Both the position numbers and the translations under genes were made by a program. Shown here piece by piece: positions 16,227-24,236 of a stretch of DNA of 64,000 nucleotides. The stretch is from Ignavibacteria bacterium (GTDB taxonomy: Bacteria > Bacteroidota > Ignavibacteria > Tepidaquicellales > OLB5). The notes beneath the pieces are model-generated. The model saw only the letters and a list, made by a program, of their open reading frames with translations, searched no databases and was not told the DNA's origin. The stretch covers positions 755,970 to 819,969 of the forward strand of contig JAFLBX010000001.1 of NCBI GenBank assembly GCA_017303675.1, read 5' to 3'. Within the stretch, counting starts at the first letter, position 1, and each line of letters begins with the position of its first letter.

Positions 16227-16284
16227 TGTAGCGGGCAGGCTTGCCTGCCCCTGAAAAGGCGTCGGGCAAGCCGCGACGCCTACG
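16227..16284. repeat. REP element (TGTAG...CTAC), copy 1
   Basis: It starts TGTAG and ends CTACG. It holds a first palindrome GGGCAGGC/GCCTGCCC and a second hairpin GGCGTCG/CGACGCC (16258-16280). A 71-bp relative lies at 17364-17434, and the second hairpin recurs in the RAYT gene at 17761-17786. Such bipartite palindromes are typical substrates of REP-associated tyrosine transposases. Confidence 0.85.
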
Positions 16285-16376
16285 AAAAAAAAATCTCTTT
16301 AGCAGAAATAATTATATTTAAAAAATTTTAGCGATATTTGTATGATTTAAATTTTCTTCATCCATAAAGTTCATAA

Positions 16377-17276
16377 ATGATAAAAAAAGTTTTACTTGGG
16401 ATATTTCTGCTTTTAATTGCGGCGGTGATATTCCTTTTTTATTTCGCCTGGCGCTCGCCAGCTTTTTACGAGGGCAGTATGGCATGTAAATTTGCCGCAC
16501 CGCCGATGAGCATGGCAGAGTATGACAGCGCTGCGCAGACACATCCCAGACCCTTTATTATAGATATTAACGCATCAAAGAAAGATCCGAAATGGGGTAA
16601 GGTATTGTTTTACGGGGCAACACATACCCGTGACCCTCAGGATCAGCAAATTGCGGATATTGAAAAACGCTGGGATAATTTTGATCCGAATGTTTGCCTG
16701 GTAGAAGGCAGGCTGGGATTTTTGGTTCCGGGCTTAATGGATCCCGTTAAGGAATACGGCGAAATGGGTTATGTTTATAAGCTCTCACGCCGTGACGGAG
16801 TTGAAGCCTTTACATGGGAGCAGCCCCTGGATAACGAAATTACAGCCGTACTGAAAAAATTCAAGCTCGAACAGGCTGCGGTGTTTTATATACTTCGTCC
16901 GTATTTCAGTAACCTGCGGTTTGGCAAGCCCGAAGATCCTGATGAGTATGTTAAGGGGTTTATTGAAAAGCGTACTCAGCATCCGGCACTGCAGAATACA
17001 ATAAAGAGCGTTGCCGATATTGATGCAATCTGGAACAGGGAATTCCGCGGAAACGATAAGAATGGTAAGCCAATTAAAGATTGGCGTGAAACTTCAGATG
17101 AATACGGCCTGCCGTTATGGCTGGGTGATATTTCCGCCGAAAGTAATTATGTACGCAATGAATACCTGGCATGTTTAATTGTAACACTGGTTAAACAGGG
17201 TAAACGCGTTTTTGTTATAGGAGGTTCAAGCCACCCGGTATGCATTGAAAGGACGCTGAATTCAGAATTAAGGTAA
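16377..17276 (+). CDS. membrane-anchored TraB/ChaN-like fold protein
   Basis: A 299-residue protein with one N-terminal membrane helix (VLLGIFLLLIAAVIFLFYFA) and the rest presumably outside the cytoplasm. GATHTRDPQDQQ, then CLVEGR, and at the C-terminus VFVIGGSSHP, follow the pattern of the TraB/GumN/ChaN/erythromycin-esterase superfamily (paired His/Glu motifs at both ends of the domain). Members may be metal- or heme-binding or hydrolytic; no substrate can be named here. The gene lies between two copies of the same REP element. Confidence 0.55.
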   Translation: MIKKVLLGIFLLLIAAVIFLFYFAWRSPAFYEGSMACKFAAPPMSMAEYDSAAQTHPRPFIIDINASKKDPKWGKVLFYGATHTRDPQDQQIADIEKRWDNFDPNVCLVEGRLGFLVPGLMDPVKEYGEMGYVYKLSRRDGVEAFTWEQPLDNEITAVLKKFKLEQAAVFYILRPYFSNLRFGKPEDPDEYVKGFIEKRTQHPALQNTIKSVADIDAIWNREFRGNDKNGKPIKDWRETSDEYGLPLWLGDISAESNYVRNEYLACLIVTLVKQGKRVFVIGGSSHPVCIERTLNSELR

Positions 17277-17363
17277 ATTATATAAAATATAAGAGTCAAC
17301 TGTAGCGAGAGGTTCCAATTTAGTAAACAAAGCCATTTCGCCTGCCGGGAATGTTAATTTTTT

Positions 17364-17434
17364 TGTAGCGGGCGCGGCTTGCCCGCCCGTAAATGGTAAC
17401 AAACAAAGGCGTCAGGCAAGCCGTGACGCCTACA
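17364..17434. repeat. REP element (TGTAG...CTACA), copy 2, upstream of the RAYT gene
   Basis: TGTAG at 17364 and CTACA at 17434 are terminal inverted bases. GCGGGC/GCCCGC (17368-17386) forms the first hairpin; GGCGTCA/TGACGCC (17408-17430) the second. A half copy (GGCTTGCCCGCCCG, about 17463-17476) follows just before the transposase gene. Confidence 0.88.
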
Positions 17435-17496
17435 GGATAAAGATCATGTTTTTGCAAGGGGGGTGGCTTGCCCGCCCGCAAATTATTTAATTACAT

Positions 17497-18063
17497 ATGC
17501 CATTTAAAAAATACAAATCGTTAAGGTTAAAAGATTACGATTACACTTTGCCCGGAGCATATTTCATAACAATATGTGTAAAGGATAGAAAATGTTTATT
17601 CGGCAATGTTTCAGGCGGAGTAATGATTTTGAATGCAGTCGGCAAAATTGTTCAAAATGAGATGATAAATATTGCAACACACTATCAGAATATAGAAGTT
17701 GGTGAGAATATTGTAATGCCGAATCATGTGCATATGGTTGTTTATATATATGAATTAACGGGCGTCAGGCAAGTCGTGACGCCTACAAAACGCATACGGC
17801 TTCAGGATGTAGTTGGTTCGTATAAATCAGGCGCATCCCGGGAAATCAGAAAAATCAAAGGATGTGAGAACTTCAGATGGCAGCGGTACTATCATGATCA
17901 CAGAATTAGAAACGATAAAGCGCTTGTGAATATTTCACAATATATCAGGCTGAACCCTGTAAACTGGGCAGAAGACATTGAAAACGAATTATACGTTATG
18001 GGTATTACTCAAAAAGAAAGAACAGATAAGGCAAAAAAATTTTATAAAAATTTAACAAAATAA
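17497..18063 (+). CDS. REP-associated tyrosine transposase (RAYT, Y1 family)
   Basis: A 188-residue single-domain Y1 transposase. GAYFITICVKDRKCLF (about 20-35) is the conserved N-terminal strand. NHVHMVV (76-82) carries the HUH metal-binding pair (His77, His79). WQRYYHDHRIRN precedes Tyr149 in SQYIRLNP, the candidate nucleophile. Proteins of this family act on bipartite palindromic REP DNA, and such DNA lies immediately upstream. All catalytic residues appear intact. Codons 89-97 (GVRQVVTPT), in the variable loop after the HUH motif, are a copy of the REP half-element itself. It is domesticated or mobile; activity cannot be judged from sequence. Confidence 0.93.
   Translation: MPFKKYKSLRLKDYDYTLPGAYFITICVKDRKCLFGNVSGGVMILNAVGKIVQNEMINIATHYQNIEVGENIVMPNHVHMVVYIYELTGVRQVVTPTKRIRLQDVVGSYKSGASREIRKIKGCENFRWQRYYHDHRIRNDKALVNISQYIRLNPVNWAEDIENELYVMGITQKERTDKAKKFYKNLTK
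17761..17787. repeat. REP hairpin copy inside the RAYT coding sequence
   Basis: 26 bases (17761-17786) match 17408-17433 at 25 positions, and the match extends one base further (CTACA). The stem GGCGTCA/TGACGCC is perfect. It is read in frame as GVRQVVTPT. Confidence 0.9.
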
Positions 18064-18066
18064 AAT

Positions 18067-18348
18067 ATGTTTACAGTATCCACACCGCATTTTTTGGTTA
18101 ACGTTGTTACCAAACCCGAAGTCGCAGATCACCTGATACCGAATATTAAGAAATTTGATATTGTTTATTATGTCAGGGAAGATCTGAAAGGCTCAAGGCC
18201 GGCAGACCCGGAAGAAAAAGATATAACAAAAGTTCAGATGCTTTGCCGAAGAGGAATATTAAGCGAAGTAATGAGCTATGTTAAGGAATATTACATAAAG
18301 GGCTACGGCGCTGTGTGTTATTACGAAGAGGTTAATGTGCCGATGTAG
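18067..18348 (+). CDS. small protein of unknown function downstream of the RAYT gene
   Basis: A 93-residue protein beginning three bases after the transposase stop, probably on the same transcript. It is well-behaved in composition (mixed alpha/beta, YYVREDLKG, EVMSYVKEYYIKGYG) and lacks a signal peptide. No family is recognised, so its reality rests on reading-frame length, ATG start and tight spacing. Confidence 0.5.
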   Translation: MFTVSTPHFLVNVVTKPEVADHLIPNIKKFDIVYYVREDLKGSRPADPEEKDITKVQMLCRRGILSEVMSYVKEYYIKGYGAVCYYEEVNVPM

Positions 18349-18433
18349 GCATTCGCGATTTCGTGCTGCGAAAAAGAAAGAGATTATGTTTAATTCCCTT
18401 ATTTAAAAAAATATAATTGATTAATTTTGTTTT

Positions 18434-19282
18434 ATGGGCGAGCTAAAAGCTAAAGATTCCGTAATACTGAACTACCCGGTTGATTATGTTTACCGCACGG
18501 TTACAGATATTGCTTCTTACAGCAAATGGTGGCCGCATGAAGTTAAAAGCGAGCTTGAGTATCTTGATCCCGCGATAATAGGCACGCGAATAAATGTGCA
18601 GAACGGTCCGCTGGTTAAGTGGAAGTCTGTGGTAAGCGGGTTCAAAACAAACAGGCTTCTGGCGATTGATTATGTTGAGGGCGCGTGGATAGGTAAAACA
18701 GCCTGGCGGTTTGAAGAACTGCCTTCGGGTACCAAGCTCACAATGGAAATTGATATCAGCTGCAACAGGTTGTGGCTGAAGGCTGTATCAAAGCTGATGA
18801 ACTTAAGCCGCATGCACTCAAAACAAATTACGGGTATCTTTTCTAACCTGGGGAAATACCTGGAGGAGAATTTTGAAGAATATAACAGGCAGCATAACGG
18901 CGGCGGAATTTCAGTATCAGGGATCGATCATTTGGTGCTTCATGTGAGTGATATAAAAAGATCTGCAGAGTTCTATAAAGATGTATTCAGGGTTGAATAC
19001 ATCAAAAACGGCACCGGCGAAACCACGCTGAAATTTGGCAGCCAAAAAATCATGCTGGTTGAGCATAAAAACGGGCTTTCGGCAAATAAAACAGATGTAA
19101 TTTTCAGGATGGAGCTGAATACACCGCCGGACAAAGTAAAAGCCATTCTGCATGAAAAGGGGGTAGAAGTACTTCCCGGCCCGTTCTATTCATCTGCAGT
19201 AAATACCAATAATGAGCTGTTCTTTATCAAAGACCCTGACGGATATTTAATCGCATTAAGATCTAACAAAAAAAACCAATAA
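18434..19282 (+). CDS. SRPBCC domain fused to a VOC (glyoxalase-like) domain
   Basis: A 282-residue two-domain protein. Residues about 6-145 show the START/SRPBCC (polyketide cyclase-like) pattern: VILNYPVDYVYRTVTDI..YSKWWPHE, a curved sheet, then a long C-terminal helix. Residues about 161-278 form a VOC/glyoxalase domain: GIDHLVLHVSDIKRSAEFY with the first metal-ligand His167, and FFIKDPDGYLIAL at the end. The two are joined by a short Asn/Gly linker. The SRPBCC part probably binds a hydrophobic ligand and the VOC part may act on a related small molecule; no reaction is assigned. Confidence 0.8.
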   Translation: MGELKAKDSVILNYPVDYVYRTVTDIASYSKWWPHEVKSELEYLDPAIIGTRINVQNGPLVKWKSVVSGFKTNRLLAIDYVEGAWIGKTAWRFEELPSGTKLTMEIDISCNRLWLKAVSKLMNLSRMHSKQITGIFSNLGKYLEENFEEYNRQHNGGGISVSGIDHLVLHVSDIKRSAEFYKDVFRVEYIKNGTGETTLKFGSQKIMLVEHKNGLSANKTDVIFRMELNTPPDKVKAILHEKGVEVLPGPFYSSAVNTNNELFFIKDPDGYLIALRSNKKNQ

Positions 19283-19310
19283 CCGTTTTACTGATTTTCA
19301 TAATTTAAAG

Positions 19311-20552
19311 ATGAAGATAAAAACATTATCAGCAATATTTGTTCTTGTTATTTTTCAGAATATTAATCTGCTTTCCCAGGATGCTGCTTATTTATCAAAA
19401 CAGGGCGATTCTCTTTATTACCTTAAAGAATATGAAAGCAGCGTAAGTAAATACGAGCAATCACTTCAACTAGACCCACAGAACACAGATGTGATATACA
19501 ATGCCGCCTGTGTTTATTCTTTATTGAACAGAGCTGACGATGCTTTTGCGAAGCTGGAGCTTCTGCCGCAGCTTGGATACGAAAACGTAAGATGGATTTC
19601 CAGGGACAGCGACCTTGAGAAAATGCGGAGCGATGAGAGGTGGAAGAGGCTGATGGAAAAGCTGCAGGCTAATCTTGAAAAGCGAAAAGATATCAGCAAT
19701 ATGAAAATAGTTACAGGCGATATCACTAATTTTTGGGAAATGTACGATGTTTATAAAATGAGCGGGAGTATAGATGACATTTCAAATCTGTATTTTGCCA
19801 AAAAAAGCGCGGGACTGGATGCATTTACTAAAAGACGGGTTATAAACCCCAAAGAAATGGAAAAAGTCCTTAAAGCATACCCCCGTTATCTTGAATCAAT
19901 AAGGAGCAACACTTTAAAGCTTGATGGAATTAAAGATAAGCTTAGGAAATATATGCTTAAGCTCAAAGAGATATATCCTGATGTTTACTACCCTGATATT
20001 TATTTTACTATTGGGTGTTTCAACACCGGCGGCACTGTTTCGGGGAGAATGCTTTTAATCGGCGCAGAAATGATGTGTGCTGATGAAAATTCACCAAAGG
20101 ATGAGCTAAATACCTGGCTTAAAGGCAATATTGGCGATTTCAGCAATATAGAAAAGATCGTGTTGCATGAATCCATTCACACACTGCAGGTGACGGGCTC
20201 AGAATCATTGCTTGAAGCTGCGATCTTAGAAGGCGCCTGTGACTTTATTACATATTTGATAACAGGAAAAGAAATGACTGCACCTCATTACGAATACGGT
20301 AATAAATATGAAAAAGGGCTGTGGAAAGAATTTAAAAAAGAAATGAACGGTACCGGGTTTACCAGGTGGCTGTATTCAGGAGAAAATTCCATAGGCAGGC
20401 CCAGCGATCTGGGATATTTTATAGGCTATAAAATATGCGAAGCATATTATGAAAACGCAGAAGATAAACAGCAGGCAGTTAAAGATATTATAGAAGTAGA
20501 AGATTTCGGGAATTTCCTTAAGAAAAGCAGGTATGAAGAAAAGTTTGATTAG
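19311..20552 (+). CDS. exported TPR protein with a gluzincin-like metallopeptidase domain
   Basis: 413 residues. A signal peptide ends LLSQ, then TPR-like repeats cover about 25-125 (GDSLYYLKEYESSVSKYEQSL, then NAACVYSLLNR). The C-terminal half holds LHESIHTLQ, an HExxH zinc motif, followed about 25 residues later by LEGACDFI, which supplies a third-ligand Glu, as in gluzincins and DUF2268-type predicted peptidases. It is presumably periplasmic, and the substrate is unknown. It is followed by a strong terminator-like hairpin shared with the convergent gene. Confidence 0.7.
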   Translation: MKIKTLSAIFVLVIFQNINLLSQDAAYLSKQGDSLYYLKEYESSVSKYEQSLQLDPQNTDVIYNAACVYSLLNRADDAFAKLELLPQLGYENVRWISRDSDLEKMRSDERWKRLMEKLQANLEKRKDISNMKIVTGDITNFWEMYDVYKMSGSIDDISNLYFAKKSAGLDAFTKRRVINPKEMEKVLKAYPRYLESIRSNTLKLDGIKDKLRKYMLKLKEIYPDVYYPDIYFTIGCFNTGGTVSGRMLLIGAEMMCADENSPKDELNTWLKGNIGDFSNIEKIVLHESIHTLQVTGSESLLEAAILEGACDFITYLITGKEMTAPHYEYGNKYEKGLWKEFKKEMNGTGFTRWLYSGENSIGRPSDLGYFIGYKICEAYYENAEDKQQAVKDIIEVEDFGNFLKKSRYEEKFD

Positions 20553-20575
20553 TTTTAATACTGTATTAAAAACTA

Positions 20576-20602
20576 AAGGAGGCTATAAAAGCCTCCTTAT
20601 TT
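20576..20602. terminator. bidirectional intrinsic terminator between convergent genes
   Basis: An 8-bp stem AAGGAGGC/GCCTCCTT (20576-20583, 20591-20598) with a 7-nt loop and A/T-rich flanks lies between the stops of the metallopeptidase gene and the leftward lipoprotein gene. Confidence 0.75.
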
Positions 20603-20626
20603 ATTGAACAATGTTTGGTTTTATAT

Positions 20627-21442
20627 TTATTTCAGGGGACTGTTCTCAGAAAGCAGCGGTGTTATTTCTGCTTTAGTCAAAGTAACCTCGATGGGTCCTG
20701 CAGCATACGGCGCAATTTCATACGGGTTATAATAGAATGTAAGGCTGCCATCTTTATTTACCTTCCAGTTGTAGTTAAATGTGATCTTATTATCAAACAA
20801 ACCGCCTTTATCCGTCAGGTTTTCACCCGGCTGAATATTGTTAGCTTTGCGGAATGATGCATCGATAAGCTCATTAAGTTTTTTTTCAAATCCCGCCGCA
20901 AAGATATTGCCCAGTGAAAGCGTATCGCCGGTTTCCCTGCTTATATTAAAATACTGGAGGTAGCTGTTTGGATGCGCGCCGCCCATAAATGAAGAGCTTC
21001 CCGAGGATAAACTAATCAGCTTTTTGTGGTCCTGGTTCGCTGATACATTCAGCTCAAGGTACCAGTACTGCGCAGTGCCGGGATTTTCTTTTCTGAATGC
21101 GGTATACTGCGTTATGAACGAATCAGCAGCCGCCTGCACGGTTGTAAGCACAGTATCGCCAAACGTAACTCCTCTGTTTAAAATCCCGGTAATAAATTTA
21201 TTTACTTTATCTTTATTTTTTCCGGAAACAGCTTCAATATAATCCACTTTAAAATAAGTGCAGGTATCGTTAGGTGAGCAGTTGTTGTATGATTTAAGCA
21301 GTGATTTATCAGAAAACTTCAGGTCTTCATCAGTAGGCTTGAAATCTTCTGTTTTTTTACCATCCGTTGTTTTTGTATCATCCTTCTTTGAACAGGATGT
21401 AATGAATACCGCAACAAACAGTACAAGAATTATATATTTCAT
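20627..21442 (-). CDS. lipoprotein with DUF3298 (RsiV/PdaC-like) domain
   Basis: A 271-residue protein. The signal peptide ends in a lipobox FITSC (Cys17), and then there is a charged linker rich in Lys/Asp/Thr. The mature domain has YFKVDYIEAVSG, YWYLELNVSANQDHKKLISL, GGAHPNSYLQYFNI and a C-terminal half ending FYYNPYEIAPYAAGPIEVTL. This order matches DUF4163 plus DUF3298 proteins such as PdaC and RsiV. Some relatives deacetylate peptidoglycan or sense lysozyme, but the DUF itself has no catalytic assignment. Likely anchored on a periplasmic membrane face. Confidence 0.82.
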   Translation of the reverse strand: MKYIILVLFVAVFITSCSKKDDTKTTDGKKTEDFKPTDEDLKFSDKSLLKSYNNCSPNDTCTYFKVDYIEAVSGKNKDKVNKFITGILNRGVTFGDTVLTTVQAAADSFITQYTAFRKENPGTAQYWYLELNVSANQDHKKLISLSSGSSSFMGGAHPNSYLQYFNISRETGDTLSLGNIFAAGFEKKLNELIDASFRKANNIQPGENLTDKGGLFDNKITFNYNWKVNKDGSLTFYYNPYEIAPYAAGPIEVTLTKAEITPLLSENSPLK

Positions 21443-21515
21443 TATGGTAAAATTAATTTAGAGGTTTTACAAATATAACAATAATAAAAATTCACCCCAA
21501 AGAGCTAAAAAAAGA

Positions 21516-22217
21516 TTATACAACATTAATTTTAAGCTCCGCATAAGCTGCTGAACATATCCACAGCTTTCCGCATCCGGCATTCTTTAGCTCGGCGGCG
21601 CATTCAAGTATAGTTGCACCAGTAGTAATAACATCATCTGTAAGTATAATATTTTTTCCGGAGATCTTTCCTTTATGTGCGGGGTTTATGCTGAAAGCTC
21701 CGCTGACATTTTCCCTTCTTTCTGATCTGTTAAGCCGGGTCTGCGTTGGAGTGAACCGTGAGCGTATGAGTGCATCGTTTATTACTTCAATTGAAAGTAT
21801 ATTTTTTATTCCCGCCGCTATATATTCACTCTGATTGTAAGTTCTATCGCGGTACTTAGCTTTGTGCAGCGGCACAGGGATGATGAGCTCAAACTCATTT
21901 TTGCAAGCCGGGGTGATCAGCTTTCCGATCTCTTCACCCAGCATTATTCCTGCTTTCTTAATTTTTTGATATTTGAGCGCATGAAAAAGCTGCTGAATTG
22001 CTGTTGCTTCGCGAAACCAGAAAACACTCGCGGAATTATCTATTATTCCCGCAGAGATCTTCTCAGCCTGCCAGGGGTGAACTTCATTATATTTTTCCAG
22101 GCTTCCGTAACATTTGCCGCAGAGGTATTTTTGCTCACCGTTAATCGGCGCTTCACAAGCCAAACAAGTGTTTGGCAGGATAAAATCAAGGAGTCCGTTT
22201 AATAAACTTTTAAACAC
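21516..22217 (-). CDS. comF: ComF-family phosphoribosyltransferase-like protein
   Basis: A 233-residue protein with an N-terminal double-zinc-ribbon-like motif (CLACEAP, then CGKCYG) and a C-terminal type I phosphoribosyltransferase domain with the PRPP-binding signature IILTDDVITTGAT. ComF/GntX proteins are linked to DNA uptake or use of transported DNA in competent bacteria; the exact reaction is not established. It diverges from rnhB, with about 170 bases between them. Confidence 0.92.
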   Translation of the reverse strand: MFKSLLNGLLDFILPNTCLACEAPINGEQKYLCGKCYGSLEKYNEVHPWQAEKISAGIIDNSASVFWFREATAIQQLFHALKYQKIKKAGIMLGEEIGKLITPACKNEFELIIPVPLHKAKYRDRTYNQSEYIAAGIKNILSIEVINDALIRSRFTPTQTRLNRSERRENVSGAFSINPAHKGKISGKNIILTDDVITTGATILECAAELKNAGCGKLWICSAAYAELKINVV

Positions 22218-22351
22218 AATTTGGGTAAATCATTTCATGGTTAAATTTATAAAAACTCTTTAAAAACAGCACGGTAAGATAACTTTTTGAATTTTAAATT
22301 CAAAGTAAAAATTATAAATTCAAGTTTTACGCAAAAAATCACCTCGAGAGC

Positions 22352-22378
22352 TGCCTTCTGTTAAAATTTACAGAGGCA
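22352..22378 (+). promoter_or_regulatory. leader hairpin just upstream of rnhB
   Basis: TGCCT-T-CTGT pairs with ACAG-AGGCA (22352-22361 and 22370-22378) around an A/T-rich 8-nt loop, ending 10 bases before the rnhB ATG. It could modulate translation of the operon. No known riboswitch class is recognised. Confidence 0.35.
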
Positions 22379-22388
22379 TTTACCAAAA

Positions 22389-23033
22389 ATGGCTAAAACA
22401 CCATCCATAAGAACCCGGGAATTAATTGAATACGATAACGCCATAAGGGGCGAAGGCAAAGGATTGCTTTGCGGGCTTGATGAAGCAGGACGGGGACCTA
22501 TTGCGGGACCGGTAGTTGCTGCTGCTGTAATTTTTGGTGATGATGTTTATATAGAGGGGGTTTTCGATTCAAAAAAAGTAACAAAGAAAATGCGTGAAAA
22601 TCTTTACGAAGAAATTATCACTTATGCTTTAAGCTGGGGCGTTGGAATAATTGATAACAGGCAGATAGACGAGGTAAATATCCTTAATGCAACAAAAGTC
22701 GCAATGAATACTGCTGTAGGAAGTCTTTGCGAAACGCCGGGTATAATTATAGCTGACGGGAATTTTTATATAAACCCCGCAGCCGAAGTAAGGAACGTGA
22801 TAAAAGCCGATGAAAAAAGCTTTTCGGTTGCAGCGGCATCAATAATTGCCAAGGTTACCCGTGACAGGATAATGTGTGAATACGAAAAAACCTATCCCAA
22901 CTTCGCATTTTCATCGCATAAGGGTTACGGTACATCGGCTCACCTGGAAGAAATACTGGAGTTTGGCTATACGGATATACACAGAAGGTCATTTAAGCTG
23001 AAAGCTGCTGAACAGTTATCACTTAACCTGTAA
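22389..23033 (+). CDS. rnhB: ribonuclease HII
   Basis: A 214-residue enzyme that removes ribonucleotides from RNA-DNA hybrids. GLDEAGRGPIAGP (about 29-41) carries the catalytic Asp31 and Glu32. The later Asp-containing strand IIADGNFY and the KGYGTSAH motif are intact. It is the first gene of rnhB-yraN-exonuclease, all nucleic-acid-handling. The yraN start lies 6 bases past its stop. Confidence 0.97.
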   Translation: MAKTPSIRTRELIEYDNAIRGEGKGLLCGLDEAGRGPIAGPVVAAAVIFGDDVYIEGVFDSKKVTKKMRENLYEEIITYALSWGVGIIDNRQIDEVNILNATKVAMNTAVGSLCETPGIIIADGNFYINPAAEVRNVIKADEKSFSVAAASIIAKVTRDRIMCEYEKTYPNFAFSSHKGYGTSAHLEEILEFGYTDIHRRSFKLKAAEQLSLNL

Positions 23034-23039
23034 TTTGTT

Positions 23040-23390
23040 ATGAAGCTGGGCAGAACGGGCGAAGCAATTGCAAAGGAATATTTTGAATCGCTTGGCTTTG
23101 AAGTTGTTGCTGAAAACTACCGATTTGAACGCGCTGAGACTGACCTGATAGTGAAGGATGAAAGAAACAGGGTGCTGGTGTTTGTTGAAGTAAAAACCAG
23201 GCGAAATAAAAATTTCGGCGAACCGCAGGAATCCATTACCCCGAAAAAACAGCAGCAGATGGTAAAATCAGCCGAAGGCTTTTTAATGATAACACCGGGT
23301 TTTGAAAACTATGAAAAACGGTTTGATGTTGCGGCTATAATGATAGCTGACGGAAAGGCAAAGATAGATCATATTGAGAATGCTTTTTAA
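23040..23390 (+). CDS. yraN: YraN-family (UPF0102) nuclease-like protein
   Basis: A 116-residue protein with G.(T)GEAIAKEYFESLGF, then E(T)DLIVKD and FVEVKTRRN, the Holliday-junction-resolvase-like Asp/Glu-x-Lys core of the UPF0102 family. It usually sits next to rnhB, as here. Function is thought to involve DNA processing but is not well defined. Confidence 0.95.
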   Translation: MKLGRTGEAIAKEYFESLGFEVVAENYRFERAETDLIVKDERNRVLVFVEVKTRRNKNFGEPQESITPKKQQQMVKSAEGFLMITPGFENYEKRFDVAAIMIADGKAKIDHIENAF

Positions 23391-23398
23391 AGCATAAT

Positions 23399-23427
23399 TT
23401 CAAATGACAAAACTCAAATGTCAAAAA
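23399..23427. repeat. intergenic CAAATGTCAAAA double repeat, copy 3
   Basis: TTTCAAATGACAAAACTCAAATGTCAAAA-type double unit between yraN and the exonuclease gene, related to copies at 2190, 16193 and 27011. Confidence 0.7.
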
Positions 23428-23439
23428 AATAATTAATAA

Positions 23440-24159
23440 ATGCTGGACAGAATAAGCCTGAAAAATATACTGGTACTTGATATAGAAACTGTGCCGCAGT
23501 ATGCTTCCTATGAGGAGCTTCCGGTAGAGTGGAAAGAGCTATGGAAGAAAAAGATGGCGCGTGATATCAAGGAGGGTCTAACACCCGAAGGCTTATACCA
23601 GCGCGCGGGCATTTATGCCGAGTTCGGGAAAATAATCTGTATTTGCGCCGGTTATTTTTTTGAAAACGGATCAGGTCTGCAGTTCAAGGTGAAGGCATTC
23701 TACGGTGATGATGAAAAAAAGCTGCTTGAAGATTTCAGCGAAACACTTAACAGAAGCTTCAGCACTGACGAACATTTATTATGCGGGCATAACAGCAAAG
23801 AGTTTGACTTTCCGTACATTGCACGCCGGTGCTTAATAAACGGGCTGCCAATACCTTACCTGCTTGATAATGCAGGCAAAAAGCCGTGGGAGGTTCAGTT
23901 AATTGATACTATGGATATGTGGAAATTCGGTGATTACAAAAGCTTTACTTCGCTTAACCTGCTGGCAGCAGTATTCGGGATAGAATCACCAAAGGATGAT
24001 ATTGACGGAAGCCAGGTTTGGAGCACATACTGGCTGGAAAAAGACCTTGAGCGAATAAAAAATTACTGCATGAAAGATGTTGTTACAGATGCGCAATTAT
24101 TGCTTAAGTTCAAGGGTATGGAACTTCTTAAGCCGGAAAATATAAGTTTTACAAATTAA
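23440..24159 (+). CDS. PolB-like 3'-5' exonuclease
   Basis: A 239-residue protein. LVLDIETVPQ (about 11-20) is the ExoI motif with the catalytic Asp-x-Glu. CGHNSKEFDFPYIARR is ExoII, and YCMKDVVTDAQLLLKF is ExoIII, with the terminal Asp. This matches the predicted 3'-5' exonuclease family related to DNA polymerase B (DNA_pol_B_exo2). It stands alone without a polymerase domain, so a role in repair or processing is inferred. Third gene of the rnhB-yraN group. Confidence 0.88.
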   Translation: MLDRISLKNILVLDIETVPQYASYEELPVEWKELWKKKMARDIKEGLTPEGLYQRAGIYAEFGKIICICAGYFFENGSGLQFKVKAFYGDDEKKLLEDFSETLNRSFSTDEHLLCGHNSKEFDFPYIARRCLINGLPIPYLLDNAGKKPWEVQLIDTMDMWKFGDYKSFTSLNLLAAVFGIESPKDDIDGSQVWSTYWLEKDLERIKNYCMKDVVTDAQLLLKFKGMELLKPENISFTN

Positions 24160-24195
24160 AAAAGTTTATCAGAGTTATCACATAAATTTATTAAG

Positions 24196-24215
24196 ATTCC
24201 TGCTTTGGCAGGAAT
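24196..24215. repeat. ATTCCTGC/GCAGGAAT hairpin in the aconitase leader
   Basis: 8-bp stem (24196-24203, 24208-24215), loop TTTG, followed by GACAAAG, 21 bases before the acn start. It is similar in layout to hairpins at 29202-29219 and 38528-38547, each also just ahead of a gene. Confidence 0.65.
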
Positions 24216-24236
24216 GACAAAGCAAAGGATTATTAA

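Noticed and set aside
17277-17496. Classical IS element around the transposase gene
   Set aside because: The enzyme is a single-copy-type RAYT with REP palindromes, no terminal inverted repeats or target duplications enclosing it were found.
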